The translations under genes and the position numbers were made by a program. This document shows, one piece after another, positions 18,672 through 29,707 of a DNA stretch of 40,512 bases. The stretch covers positions 1-40,512 of the forward strand of contig LRSR01013313.1 in NCBI GenBank assembly GCA_001579985.1, read 5' to 3'. The notes beneath the pieces were generated by a model, which was given only the letters and a program-made list of their open reading frames with translations, had not been told where the DNA came from and searched no databases. The stretch is from Hypsibius dujardini (Eukaryota; Tardigrada; Eutardigrada; Parachela; Hypsibiidae). The stretch's first letter is position 1, and each line of letters begins with the position of its first letter.

Positions 18672-20971
18672 GCAGACAGGCAGACAGACAGACAGACAAC
18701 TGAGACGTGGATGTTCCAGACTCTTGGGCTTCCGTTATTTGCAGGTCTATCAGCTTGAGTGCCTTCACAGCATGGTCCCGTTTCGGCGTAATGCCTCTCT
18801 TTGAACTAGGTAAATTTGTCTGCCTGAGCTGGATGGGTCTTCTACTAACTCCCGGTTTGTGCTCGTAGCGTATGGCAGCAACCTCGGGAGGTTAGGAAAC
18901 GGAAAAGTGATTATAAGAGGAAGCAAACGCATTGTCAACGTTTCCACCCGGTTGGATAAGGACATAAACAGAGGACGGATATCTTTGTCAACTGATGTAC
19001 GTTCGTCCGGAGTATGAGCGCCGGCAGGTCTTGAGTCATTCCTTGACGGCTTCTCTTCTTCTAGGCCAGTCAGGATGACGTGGTTTTCGGCATTGCATAC
19101 ATACACAAGCTCAACTTCCAACACGAACCAAAGTTGACGTTCGCAATCAAGTATGTAACAAATTTGTGTTTTTTTTTCAAGTTGAAATCATGTTCTGTGG
19201 CACTGTTGGAACTGTTGGACTCCAGCTGTTTTGTTTAGGATGGGATTTAGGGGGGCGTCATTGGAGTACGGGGTAGCACGCCGCGTTAGCAAGTATAACC
19301 ACCTAGGTGCCACAATGGCTGTTTCCGTTCCCGGTGGAGTTACTTTGAGAATAACGTCAGTACCGCATATTGCATTATTGCTCAAGCATTAAGAAGAGCT
19401 CTTTTGAGGACCTTTTGTTTTGGAATCTTCAGTCTTCAAAGATCCAGTCAGGCGTTCTCATTCCCCATTCTCCTCTCCAACGATGTTCTACCAGCTCCAA
19501 TATTTTATGGCACAATTACACCAATGATCGTGTATGCTTGTGTGAAGTCTCTTTACCTTCTCCCACAATGGAAGACGTACATAGCAGAGTAAGCTGGTTC
19601 TGTCTATCTGGATTTCTCAATGTCTGCCTATCTGTATGTCTGTACGTGTCTCTGTCTGTTTGTCTGTATGCCTGGGCTTGTGTTGTCTGTTTGTCTGCCT
19701 GCCTGCCTATTTGTCTGTCAGTCTGTGCCTGTCTGTCTGTTTGTCTGTGGACCTGGCCTTGTCTTGTCTGTTTGTCTGCCTACCTGCCTATTTGTCTGTC
19801 GATCTGTGCCTGTCTGTCTGTTTGTCTGTGGACCTAAGCTGGTGTTGTCTGTTTGTCTGCCTGCCTGCCTATTTGTCTGTCAGTCTGTGCCTGTCTGTCT
19901 GTTTGTATGTGTACCTGGGCTTGTCTTGTCTGTTTGTCTGCCTGCCTGCCTATTTGTCTGTCGGTCTGTCTGATTGTATGCCTGGCTCTTTCTCTGTCTA
20001 AGCTTAGATCTTCAACTCTTCGCTAAACTCTTGGAACAATGTGTTCACTCAACAGAAAGCTTCAGTCAAGAAGGAACGCTTATCAAAGTGGATTAATGGG
20101 GAGACGGAAAGAATACGACGATTTCGTAAGGGGATGTTCTGTCATTTTTCACGCTGTTAGATCGGAATTCTTACCTTTTTTACTATAGATCAAGCTGATG
20201 GCTGACAAATATGAAGAACTTATAGACGCAGAAGGCCTTTCTGGAGGTCTCGTCATTGACAAGGCTCTCTACGGAATATTCGATGCGGAACGGTTCATGT
20301 AAGTCATTTCTTCTCATCCGCGAGTGAGCTCCTTTCGGGGACCTTGGTTCTTACCTGTTTCATAAGCAGGATATTCCGGCCGGTGGAGGTGCAAATTCAG
20401 CTGCAATGTCTCGTCAGAAATCACCAGCTGGATTTGATGTAAGCAGTTGAAAAAGCGGCGGTATCAAATGTCTGCTGAAACTGATGAATTGGTGAAACTC
20501 TCCGCAGGGAAGGGCCCAAAGTCGATCTTCCTGGCTTCTTCGATCCCAACATGGGCGAATCAAAACGTCTACGGATTCACTACATATTTGGGGGGAAGAA
20601 CCACCTGGTCGAAGTGGACGAGCTGGACGGTCTGCATTTACCATCACCTGGTAAGAGGGAAATTACATTCGTGCATCAAGAAGACGGGCAAGGGGAGACC
20701 AGGCAGTTGGAAAACTACCGATTGAGGATGAACTGTCAGACTTGACAGTCAGCCTCAGAACTTCGTGTGTTCTCATGAAACCGTGACCGTCGCCTCATGA
20801 AACCGTGACCGTCGCCTCATGAAACCGTGACCGTCGCCTCATGAAACCGTGACCGTCGCCTTATGAAACCGTGACCGTCGCCTCATGAAACCGTGACCGT
20901 CGCCTTGTCGCACTTACAAATGACCGACCTTCTGTCTTCTTTCCCTTGCAGATCATTTGCTCATAGAATGA
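16140..20971 (+). CDS. DNAJC11: DnaJ homolog subfamily C member 11
   Basis: Seventeen phase-consistent exons: 16140-16319, 16506-16635, 16934-17007, 17530-17628, 18020-18096, 18163-18337, 18414-18487, 18745-18809, 18869-18996, 19065-19150, 19239-19355, 19433-19588, 20056-20125, 20189-20298, 20370-20438, 20508-20650, 20952-20971; 590 residues (human about 560). The J domain has EDYYTRLNLSRDASQEEIR and the HPD motif at residues 78-80. Then come a charged helix (TLEELREEREKRKEKA), the DUF-type beta-rich region (VSMGLDVTDIFE, MNTSQSIEAAWPQL, ASLEYGVARRVSKYNHLGA) and the C-terminal domain (LVIDKALYGIFDAERF, VEVQIQLQCLVRN, VDLPGFFDPNMGE). The family acts at the mitochondrial outer membrane with the MICOS/MIB complex in cristae organisation. 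The last 6-residue exon is less certain: read-through into the 20651 intron would instead add about 30 residues. Confidence 0.92.
16661..16886. mobile_element. Foldback GC-rich minisatellite with inverted ends in DNAJC11 intron 2
   Basis: Ends of 23 bp (16661-16683 and 16864-16886, one or two mismatches, starting CGTACTA(G/A)AACATGTGCTG) bracket GCTGTGCGCGGGT-type units that run in one orientation on the left and in the inverse orientation on the right. The whole is one large hairpin, 26 bp downstream of a splice donor. Alternating purine-pyrimidine CGCG tracts are abundant. Confidence 0.8.
17008..17529. other. DNAJC11 intron 3
   Basis: AT-rich. Contains ATATAATTTTAAATGTCGAT repeats (about 17305-17400, three copies) and ACAAGACAACAG repeats (about 17430-17475). 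No exon seen. Confidence 0.7.
18625..18700. repeat. CAGA array in DNAJC11 intron 7
   Basis: Tandem CAGA units; intronic. Confidence 0.95.
19620..19995. repeat. CTGT-rich array with exact 81-bp higher-order period in DNAJC11 intron 12
   Basis: Units beginning TTGTCTGTTTGTCTGCCTGC recur at 19683, 19764, 19845 and 19926. The array sits in the intron between exons 12 and 13 and is open in two frames only because 81 is a multiple of three. Confidence 0.93.
20772..20903. repeat. 22-bp minisatellite, six copies, in DNAJC11 last intron
   Basis: Units with CATGAAACCGTGACCGTCGC, nearly identical. Confidence 0.95.
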
Positions 20972-21793
20972 ACTCAGGCACGTCTCTCTTCAGTCGTCGG
21001 TCCTACATCTACCGTAGAGTGCCGTGAATCTTGCTGTGGCGTTTTTGTAGATTTGTTTTGAGTGATTTTTGTCCGAATAATGTTAAAACAGCTTTAAACT
21101 TTATTATCGGCGAAGTATCCGTTTGTGAAAATCAAGGCCAAGCGGCACAGTTCTGCTTAAATCAAGGTCTTTAGTACCCCGATGCGGGCGCACGTTCTAT
21201 AAATTATAATAAACTTTGGAAGAGATTGTAAATGCCAGATCGCATCTCTCAAAATCAAACAACCGGGGAATCAGAACGGACGAAAGGTCAGACACACACA
21301 CACACACACAATGCACCCTCAACAGTCAGCCAATGCCCATCATAGACACGTAATACTAAAAAATTCAAGTCCAGCTTTGGTGTAAGTAAGATCTGTGTCA
21401 TCATATGGCAATTCGCACATTTGAAAGAGGCGTGTCGTGTTACATGTGTCCAACTATCCCGAAGAAACAAAACGTCGCTTTCAGCGTCAAACGAATGCGG
21501 AAAGAGATGCGGCGGCAGTAGTACCACTTCAGACAACATCCCCGATCCGGCTCTATTCCAGGCGGCGCCAGTGGTACCACCTCAGACAACATCCCCGATC
21601 AGGCTCTCATCCAGGCGGCGCCAGTGGTACCACCTCAGACAACATCCCCGATCAGGCTCTCATCCAGGCGGCGCCAGTGGTACCACCCCAAACAACATCC
21701 TCGATCAGGCTCTATTCCAGGCGGCGCCAGTGGTACCACCCCAAACAACATCCTCGATCAGGCTCTATTCCAGGCGGCGCCAGTGGTACCACC
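20972..21793. other. Convergent spacer between DNAJC11 and coiled-coil gene
   Basis: Contains a plus-strand AATAAA at 21208-21213, 237 nt past the DNAJC11 stop, a short ACAC run near 21295, and most of a 53-bp tandem array. No exon seen. Confidence 0.75.
21208..21213 (+). promoter_or_regulatory. Polyadenylation signal for DNAJC11
   Basis: AATAAA downstream of the DNAJC11 stop, preceding the convergent gene end. Confidence 0.4.
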
Positions 21794-21820
21794 TCAGACA
21801 ACATCCCCGATCCGGCTCTC
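21545..21820. repeat. 53-bp tandem array overlapping the end of the coiled-coil gene
   Basis: Units with GGCGGCGCCAGTGGTACCAC recur at 21561, 21614 and 21667 and continue to about 21780, 53 bp apart. On the minus strand the first unit read by the gene contains the last codons (ESRIGDVV) and the TGA at 21796-21794; later units lie in the 3' flank. 53 is not a multiple of three. Confidence 0.93.
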
Positions 21821-24800
21821 GTCCAGTCGGCTGGAGTCCAGTTGAAACTTCAACGCGTCTCGGTCCTGGCTGATCACCATCGAGCGACGTTTCCACTCGC
21901 ACAGCTCGCCGTCCTTTTCTTCGATCTGCCGGCGCAACTTCCTGCAAATGAGAAAGAGCGGATGACCACAGGCAGGTACAAACACACTCACTCCTACTCA
22001 TCGAGGTCTAAACTGAAATGCGGTGCAGAGGTCTGTACATGAGGATGGGAAGAATCAAAAACGCACCCGAGAAAAGCAATAGACGCTAGGTAGACAAACA
22101 CTGGACCAAGACCAAGCTAGTCAGACACCGAGAAATCTGAACATTCTGGTGTGCAGACAGCAGGAGGCAGACGAGACTTAAACGCAGGTCGGAGATAAGA
22201 GAAGTGAAAAACACACAGGCAACCCATTTCCCGAAAATCAGGCAAAGTCATTCTCACAAAATCAGACAATATCAGGCACATCAAGAAACATTAGCGGCGA
22301 AACGGAAACTAAAACCAATCGTACAAACTAAACAGACACTTACTTCTCCGCAGTGACAGTCAGTTGGACCTTCATCTCGAGGTCCTCAATCTTCATTTTC
22401 GACAGGCACAGCTCCTTCTCGCGGACCGACTGCCGCTCAATTTGCACATGGGCCGACTCAACTTCCCCCTGTAGCCGCTTCACGTCCTGCTGCTTCAACT
22501 CCATCACAGTCTTCCAGGATTCCGCCTCGTTGACCTTGATCTGCAGCTGCTTGGTCAAGTCCGCAACCTGCTCCACCGCGCGCGCACACTCCTCCTTGTG
22601 CTTCCTCTTCGCGCCGGCTAATTCCTTCCGCAGGCCGTCCAGTTCGTCGTGGGCTTTGGCCAAGCCCTTCTCCATCTCGGTGACTTTGACGTGTGAAGCG
22701 GTGAGATCGGCAAGGAGGGCAGCTTTCTCCGAATCAAATTGGGCAATCCGCTCGGTCAGTTCGGAAATTTCGACCGCCAGTCTGGAGAGTCTTTCCTGCT
22801 GGATTCGAATCTCTTCCACCTGCAAGGAATATCCAATTCAATTCAATTCATCTGATCCGTTTGTGATTAAAGCACACATTAATAGAACTAAAACAGCAAT
22901 CACTCGTGGCATAAAAAAAAACCCACCTGAAGTTGACTAGTCTGTGAGTTCAGGAGCGCTTCCCCCTGCAGTTTGCTATTGCATTCGGAGGAAGCTTGAA
23001 GCTGTGTAAGCGTAGCGGCCAGCCTGCTGTCGAGTTGAGACTTTTCCTGGCGGACCTTCTCCAGATCTTGCTCCAAAAGAATCTTCTCAGCGCGGAAGTT
23101 CTCCTTCTCTTCCTCCAGTTGGGACTTCTCCTGCCGGACACACTCAAACTGCTGCTCCAGTGAGACCTTCTCATGCCGCAGCCGGTCGAAATCTTCCTGA
23201 TACTGCACGCTGGTGTCGGCGAGCTTGGTCCTCAGTTCAGTCAGCTCCAGTTCCAGCTCGGGGGTCCGGTCCGGAACGACCGGGATCGGGGGAAGAATTT
23301 CCGGCAAGACGGTGGGAAGAGGGGGAGGTAGCTGCACCACGGATTGGATCGGCTCGGGCCGCGGGACATGGTTCCCGGTCTGAAACAGAAAACAGAAAAG
23401 TTCACCAGATTACAGGAAGAAAATCACTGTCAAGCTCTGCTATCTGCTACGGGAAAACACAAGGCGGCGATCTGTCTGTCAATCCACCAGACATGCACTG
23501 CGGCCGTGCAACTCAATCCGGCATCGAGTCATTCTCAGTCTATCTGCTGATGTCTCCTTGGCTCCTTCCCATGTCGGCAGTTGCGGAATGCCCAGGAAAA
23601 GCAACACTTCACGCCACGACTCACCGAGCTCTCAACGCCGGACTTGCTGGGGCCTTTGCTGCGCGACTGCGAACTGGATCCGCTCTGGCTGTGCGGGGTC
23701 TTGGGCGGTGCGCCGTCGACGCGCGATGACCGCGAAGAGGTGGGCGCACGGAGGCGGCGGCCTTCAGTCGTAGCACCTGCAAGGACAACGGGCGTCAGTT
23801 CTACACAAGCAGAGGAGGAAGCGTGCGCTTTAACCTTCCGGCCAATTAGTACACACGTGGCAAAAACCTTGCGCTGACCGAATTATGCACTTTAACTCGG
23901 GGTTGTGCACAACAACTATACGTCGAACGAGTGTAATGGCTTAACTCGGTTAGCGCAAGGTTTTTGCCACGTGTGTAGGTAATTGATTCTGACCATACAT
24001 TAAATGGTGTCCATCCGAGCTTTTCAGGTTTTATGGTGGCAAAGCAAAACAAAAAAGATACTATTATCGTCGATCGAGGCACCTAGCTATAATATAAACG
24101 GTCATCACCATGACGGTCAGCAAGCAGTCAAGGGGATCACCCTGTACTGTAGGCTCTTTGGACGCTCCGTAAAAAAACCTTTTACGATAAATAATCACAG
24201 CCTACATACATGTGTCAACTGTCGTCACGGTCCGCCATGAACTTAAACGAGCACTCAGGGAAACAACACCCTCTCAAAACGGCAAAAGAAAAAGCTCAGT
24301 CAGCTTGATCCAAGCCCTTCAATCGTTTAATTCTATTTCCGGCGTCCTCAGACATCTGCGATCATCGTGGATGCTTTTCTAGCCCCAAGCAGAAAATGAT
24401 TCCGCGAAATAAAATACATCAGCGAATCGAGATACTAATTACTGGAACAAAACCTGTCCAACCAGGTGCCCTATTTTGCATCCTATTTCAATATTCTAAT
24501 ACTATATTTTCGCGTTAGACAGGGACAAAGCACGAGCTGTGGAACGTTTAATCGGCCACGCGGCGCTTGTGCTGTGTGTACGGCGCACACAGCCGTGCAT
24601 CGCACGGTGCACACAGCCGTGCACACGTTCCACTACACTACCACTGTCCCTGTCTAACGCGAAATTACAGTAAATATTTAATATATATTGATAAGTATTT
24701 AGTATATCTTTTATCAAAATAAAAATTCGAAAGAGGGGGGGGGGATATGTCTGATAATATAAAAGCAATATTTTTGTGCATGTCTGTCTGTCTCCATTCG

Positions 24801-27800
24801 CCGCCGCCTCTTGTCCAGTTCTCCAGACAGGCGTTCAAAATATTTATCAAATAATCACCCCCGCGAACGAATGAACGCCAGCCCATTCCCGATGGATGCC
24901 GATAAGAAAGGCCCCACAATTTACAAATAAACCATCACAGGCTGCACTAAACAAACACGGAAAAAGTAGGGCAAGAAAACTCGAAAGTAAATTAACAGCC
25001 GGCGCCGTTTCGGTGGCGGCTCACTTGAACGCCCTGACCACACGTAGAGCCAGCAGTCAAAGTTGTACACAGCTGGCAAAAGCCTTGCGCTAACCGAGTT
25101 AAGCCATTACACTCGATGCATCGCTGCTGTACACAGCTCCCGAGTGGAAGTTCTTAACTCGATCAGCACAGGGTTTTTGCCACGTGTGTTAGGTAGACCC
25201 ATCATGCAGTAATTTTGAAGAGACTGCTCCCCGTCACGCCGGCTCGAGTTTTCGATTCCTCTGCCCACACAGATCAGATTACCACACACATGGCAAACTC
25301 CAACCAGACACCTTCACAACCCATAGAGAGGTGGTTCCAGTTGAGCGGCAACTACTGTACAGGCCTCTTAACTGCAAGAAAATAACAGCAGGTCCCTGGT
25401 GTGATGCGTCTCAGATGACATGCGCGCCTTGGATGCAGTGCAAATTTATCTTTCATCAATGTGACACCGTAAACCTCGGCGTGCGAATCTGGGACAATGG
25501 ACACGGGTGGGGAATGGTACACCTTAACATCGGGAAGAGGTAGCACAGTGTGCAATGAACTCGTACGGTGTAAAGAATACCAACAAGAACCCGCATAGAC
25601 ATCAAAAACAAATCAAGACAGGCAAGTCATAGACAAATGAAGACGCCACAGACAAATGAAGGCGCCGTAGACAAAGTAAGGCAGGCAAGTCAAAGACAGA
25701 CGAAGATGCCACAGACGAACCAAGACGCCGTAGACAAAGTAAGGCAGGCAAGTCAAAGACAGACGAAGATGCCACAGACAAATGAAGATGTCCCAGACAA
25801 AGTAAGGCGGGCAAGTGAGAAAAGATGGAACTAATAAGGGAAGACGAGGTGAAGGACGGGTTAGCACAAGGAAGAACGAAAATAAAAATATTAGCGCTAC
25901 AATATCAAGGACCCCCCGTTAAATAATACAAACGCTCAAGGAGGTATATTTCCCCTCTCAGTTTAACAGATTGGGACACTCGACCTACTTATTTGCACGA
26001 GACTGTCAATTATCGGATCAATTTCGCGCCGCCGGTCATCAAACCGTCATTTTTCAATCAGAACCCTGTGCTAATCGGTCGATAATGCAAAACAAATTGA
26101 GGGGAGCACCGGCCCGCGGTCCTCTCTATCCATTCACACCATTGTGTGCACGGCTGACTGGCGGGCAAATCGCTTATTTATCACCCAACGCTGTCGGGTA
26201 ATCGTGCGAAAACAAAACAAATCTTACGTTGACTACTCGAAGAAATAAACAGACACTGTTTTCCTTTACCGTGCGCTTACCGATTTCAGCTGTTTTGGGT
26301 TTAGCAGGAGCGGCCTTCTTGGAAGTATTCACGACTGGAATTCGAACGATGGGGCGGAAAGACGGCGACTTGTGCTGCGGCGAGGAGGAACTGCCGCGTG
26401 AACCCGCCAGCGTGGACCGAACGGGAGTCGTCGGCACCGCCGCACTCCCCATCCGCGTGCGATTGCTGCCCGCTCCGGCGGTGGGAATCCGTGACACGGT
26501 AGATAAGGAAGCTAAAACGGCCGCGAACAAAAGCAATTATATCTACCCCGTCGGCAGCACCCGGTCCATCACACGAGAGAGATCAATGACATAATTAAGA
26601 ATAATGAGATATTGTCTGCGCGTAATTACCTTCCGTCGCCAGTTTCTTCGCCGGTCTAGCGATGGAGGCCGAATTCTCCTTCGAAGACGACGATGTGCTG
26701 CTGGTGAGAAAAACGGAAGGCGCCTTGGTCAGGGCAGAGCGCGGTGGAGGAATGGCGGACGGCGGTGGCATCATCGCCTTCGCCGCTGCAACGTTAATAT
26801 CCACCAAGGACACTGTGCAAAAAGGTAATAAAAAGACAAAAATATAGGTTTACCGGTATGGATTTAGTGTTGACACAAAAGATTACCACAGTGTAAACGC
26901 GGATTGAGGGGAGAAATGAGATGTGAACACGGTTTTTATATCAAGTGGCGCGCAGCAAAGCAAAGCTCAATGCCACCCCTGGAGTGGTCTGGACGAGAGA
27001 AAGCGCGGTGAATGAAATGTGAATTGACCAGTCTCTAGTGTGCCGGGGTGGAATTTTGATGAACAGACGTCCCATTCGGCGCGACGCGTACGAGTACTAT
27101 TTGCGGATGGGGAACAAAGGCTGCGCGCACGAATGGATTCTCCAACACGGATCGCGAAACAAAATCATATTCCTGGTTCTCATCAATCATCCAGACAGCA
27201 GCGCGTGAGCACTGCTCGACATCATGTACTGGAAGCCTTCTATCTCTCCCGATACCGGTACAGTACAACCATCCATCCATAATGCGCAGCCCTGGTCGGG
27301 ATGGAAATCTTTCTGCTTCCGGTAGTTAACGATCGATATCCTGAACGCGAACGACTCTCCAAAATCAGGCAACACATTGATACAAACATTCAGGGAAGAC
27401 AGGTGATTCTTCAACAAGACATGGATATGTCTTCCAAGAGACAGACATTCAGGTGATTCTTCAACAAGAAAGACATTTAGGCAAGACATGAACATGTCTT
27501 CCATGAGGCAGACAGGCGTTTCTCAAAAAGACAGAGAGGGAGACAGATGTTCAGGCAAGACAGACAATTCTTCAGAGACATTCAGGCAAGACAGACAAAA
27601 TATGGACACATCTTCGAAGAGATAGACATAATCATTCCTGTAAGACAGGAATGTTTCCTAAGAGACAGACAATGAGGCAAGCGAAAGACCCATCGACAGG
27701 CAGACAAAAGCACCAACGCAAACATGTTCACAGACACCATACGCAAAGTGACTGAGGAGATAAAGACACTATGCAAGGCATGCATAGACAGACAATACAG

Positions 27801-29707
27801 TTTTTAACGCTCCAGTCGACAATAAAGACTCTTGTCATGTACCGTGCCGCGTACACAGGACGGTACGACGCTTCCCTTTGACATATCGGGCGGGTTCACT
27901 GAACGTGACTCTCTCTCTTCCCATTTCCGGGACCAAGTCTTATCAATCGATATCCTATCGCTGTCTGTTTTTCTTGGGCGGAGGGAGCGTCGCGAGGGGA
28001 GAAAGAAGCGTTCTGATCGATTACTACCGGGACACTTTTCTTTGGGTTCCTTCACTGTGACGCGATGTGTCCTTCGAAAATGACGGGCGGGGCGGCAGCG
28101 CTCCATCAGCGAAAGTGAGACGACGAAAGGGGAGAAAGTCGCTTGCGTCATGTGAACCGGTAGTAATTCTAATCTTGAAATCGAGAGTCATAAATCAGCC
28201 GGGCCTAACGACTCGCTTGCGATAAACCCCCCCCCCNCGCCATAAATTAATTCGACAGACAAACACAAAAGAAAACCCATACGCCATGGAATGGAACGGC
28301 ATAACAAATATTTTGTGAAGACGTACAAGTACAAAAAGCAATCGGGTAATGTATTTGCGCATTTGTTTATGATTTAGATGCCGGATAAAAAAGGCGTCTT
28401 GGAGCCGTCTCAAAGGCTGAAACAACCAGGAACAGCTTGAGCTACTCGCACTGTAAAGCGACAGTGTGAGAATTCAAAATTGCCTCCGGGTCTCTCATTC
28501 ATTCCAAAGACATCAATATAAATAATTAGGTAAGATAAAACGGAGCTCGCGGATACAACCTCAACCCTGCTGGCACAAATAAGTACGTAAAAGTCATCAA
28601 ACTCTCGAGCAGGTAACATTTACATGGAATCATGCAAACAATTCAATCAACGAAAGGTTAAAGCAGAAATGTGTAAGCGTCCCTTGAAATTTGTTCAGAA
28701 CTTCAATCACAAACCTCAATACCCGTTTTTCAGCCCATCGACTGCATTTAAAAATTACAAAATGGTGGTAAATCGATTCGAACAGTATAACCGAGTTAAG
28801 AAAACAATAAATTAAAATTGATCGAGCAAAGCAATCACGCAAACTGCCAAGGATCGACCAACGCATGAAAAGGAATTAAAACTCTTATTTTCCCATGGAT
28901 GACGCAAGAATTTTTGTTCTACTAATCGAATCAATTAGAAAGTGCAGATTAACTAATGGGAAAAGAATTTTCGATACCAAATAATCCCAGCCAACCAAGT
29001 AAAAACGACAGTATAACTATTCCAACCAATGGATCAATCAACCAATCAACCAACCAAAAGATCAATCAATCAATCAATCAGTGGATCAATCAATCAACCA
29101 AACGATCAATCAATCACTGGATCAATCAATCGACCAAACGATCAACCAATGGATCAATCAATCAATGCATGATCAACTGCCAATTAACAACAGGACCTCG
29201 AAAAATCGACTTCGAAATCGCGAATTCTCCAACAAAATCTTTGCATAAAGTCAGCAAAAAATAATTCTTTATTAGAAAATTGGCTCTTCAAACATATAAA
29301 CCCAATCACGAACGGCATCCAGCTACAAACAGACATAATCTGCCCCATATGAGCTCTCTTCTCACTCTCTCGTTGACTTTGCCTCCAATTCTCGCACCAT
29401 CTTCAACACACAAGGTGAAAGTCCGCGCGGCCTAAACAAAGCCCCTCACAAGCACCGACCTCGGCGCCGACCGATCAAAACACAAACCAGACAGTGAGAC
29501 ACAACACACAGACAGACACACACACACGCCAAGCATCATCAAAAACAACTTACTGGAGGAGAGCGTTGCTGCTGATGGCTTCCGGTGGCTTGTCGTAGCA
29601 GTGGAAGATCCCGACAGCTGGCTGCTGGCACTCTGCTGATCCAAATTGGCCCGCTTCGAACGAGTTACCCGTTGGGATAGGGCTGCAGACGGGGTTGGAG
29701 GTGCCAT
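21794..29707 (-). CDS. Long coiled-coil protein with Ser/Pro-rich basic N-terminus, family unknown
   Basis: Seven minus-strand exons in phase: 29707-29554, 26812-26630, 26511-26281, 23776-23625, 23379-22927, 22819-22344, 21941-21794; 598 residues. Residues 1-250 are low-complexity, Ser/Thr/Pro-rich and basic (PSAALSQRVTRSKR, KSPSFRPIVRIPVVNTSKKA, RAPTSSRSSRVDGAPPKTPH). Residues about 254-280 are proline-rich (LPPPLPTVLPEILPPIPVVP). Residues about 281-590 are nearly continuous heptad-type coiled coil (RLRHEKVSLEQQFECVRQEK, LTERIAQFDSEKAALLADL, LRRQIEEKDGELCEWKRR), with a repeated RQEKSQL. There is no motor domain, zinc finger or membrane segment. A basic S/P-rich head followed by a rod is common in microtubule-, spindle- or centrosome-associated proteins, but I do not recognise the family. 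Introns 1 and 3 are over 2.4 kb and full of repeats. Confidence 0.75.
23850..23977. mobile_element. MITE family C, copy 1
   Basis: Inverted ends of about 35 bp (ACACACGTGGCAAAAACCTT.. and complement) around a short loop. A second, more diverged copy is at 25066-25190. Both are in intron 3 of the coiled-coil gene. Confidence 0.85.
24502..24670. mobile_element. MITE family B, copy 2
   Basis: Ends with TTTCGCGTTAGACAGGGAC and its complement. The interior GGCCACGCGGCGCTTGTGCT matches the copy at 10189-10335 in reverse. Intron 3 of the coiled-coil gene. Confidence 0.88.
25066..25190. mobile_element. MITE family C, copy 2
   Basis: Ends related to GGCAAAA(G/A)CCTTGCGCTAACC and its complement (GTTTTTGCCACGTGTGT). 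More diverged than the copy at 23850. Confidence 0.8.
25617..25815. repeat. 63-bp minisatellite, about three copies
   Basis: Units with GTAGACAAAGTAAGGCAGGC at 25667, 25730 and (diverged) about 25793; intronic. The period is a multiple of three, so frames stay open. Confidence 0.9.
26813..29553. other. Intron 1 of coiled-coil gene, 2.7 kb
   Basis: Contains AGACA-rich degenerate repeats (about 27360-27800), a poly-C run with one undetermined base at 28237, and CAAT/CAAC repeats (29020-29165). No internal gene on either strand is convincing: the open frames have no family resemblance or splice support. Confidence 0.65.
29020..29165. repeat. CAAT/ATCAACC tetranucleotide array
   Basis: Degenerate ATCAATCA units, the reverse complement of the GATT arrays at 33600, 37020 and 37270. 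Confidence 0.95.

Noticed and set aside
21437-22042. 201-residue plus-strand open frame
   Set aside because: Antisense to the last coiled-coil exon and to the 53-bp array; residues are low complexity.
21794-23379. Kinesin-14 identity for the coiled-coil gene
   Set aside because: No motor domain follows the coil; the gene ends at 21794 and the next gene is on the other strand.
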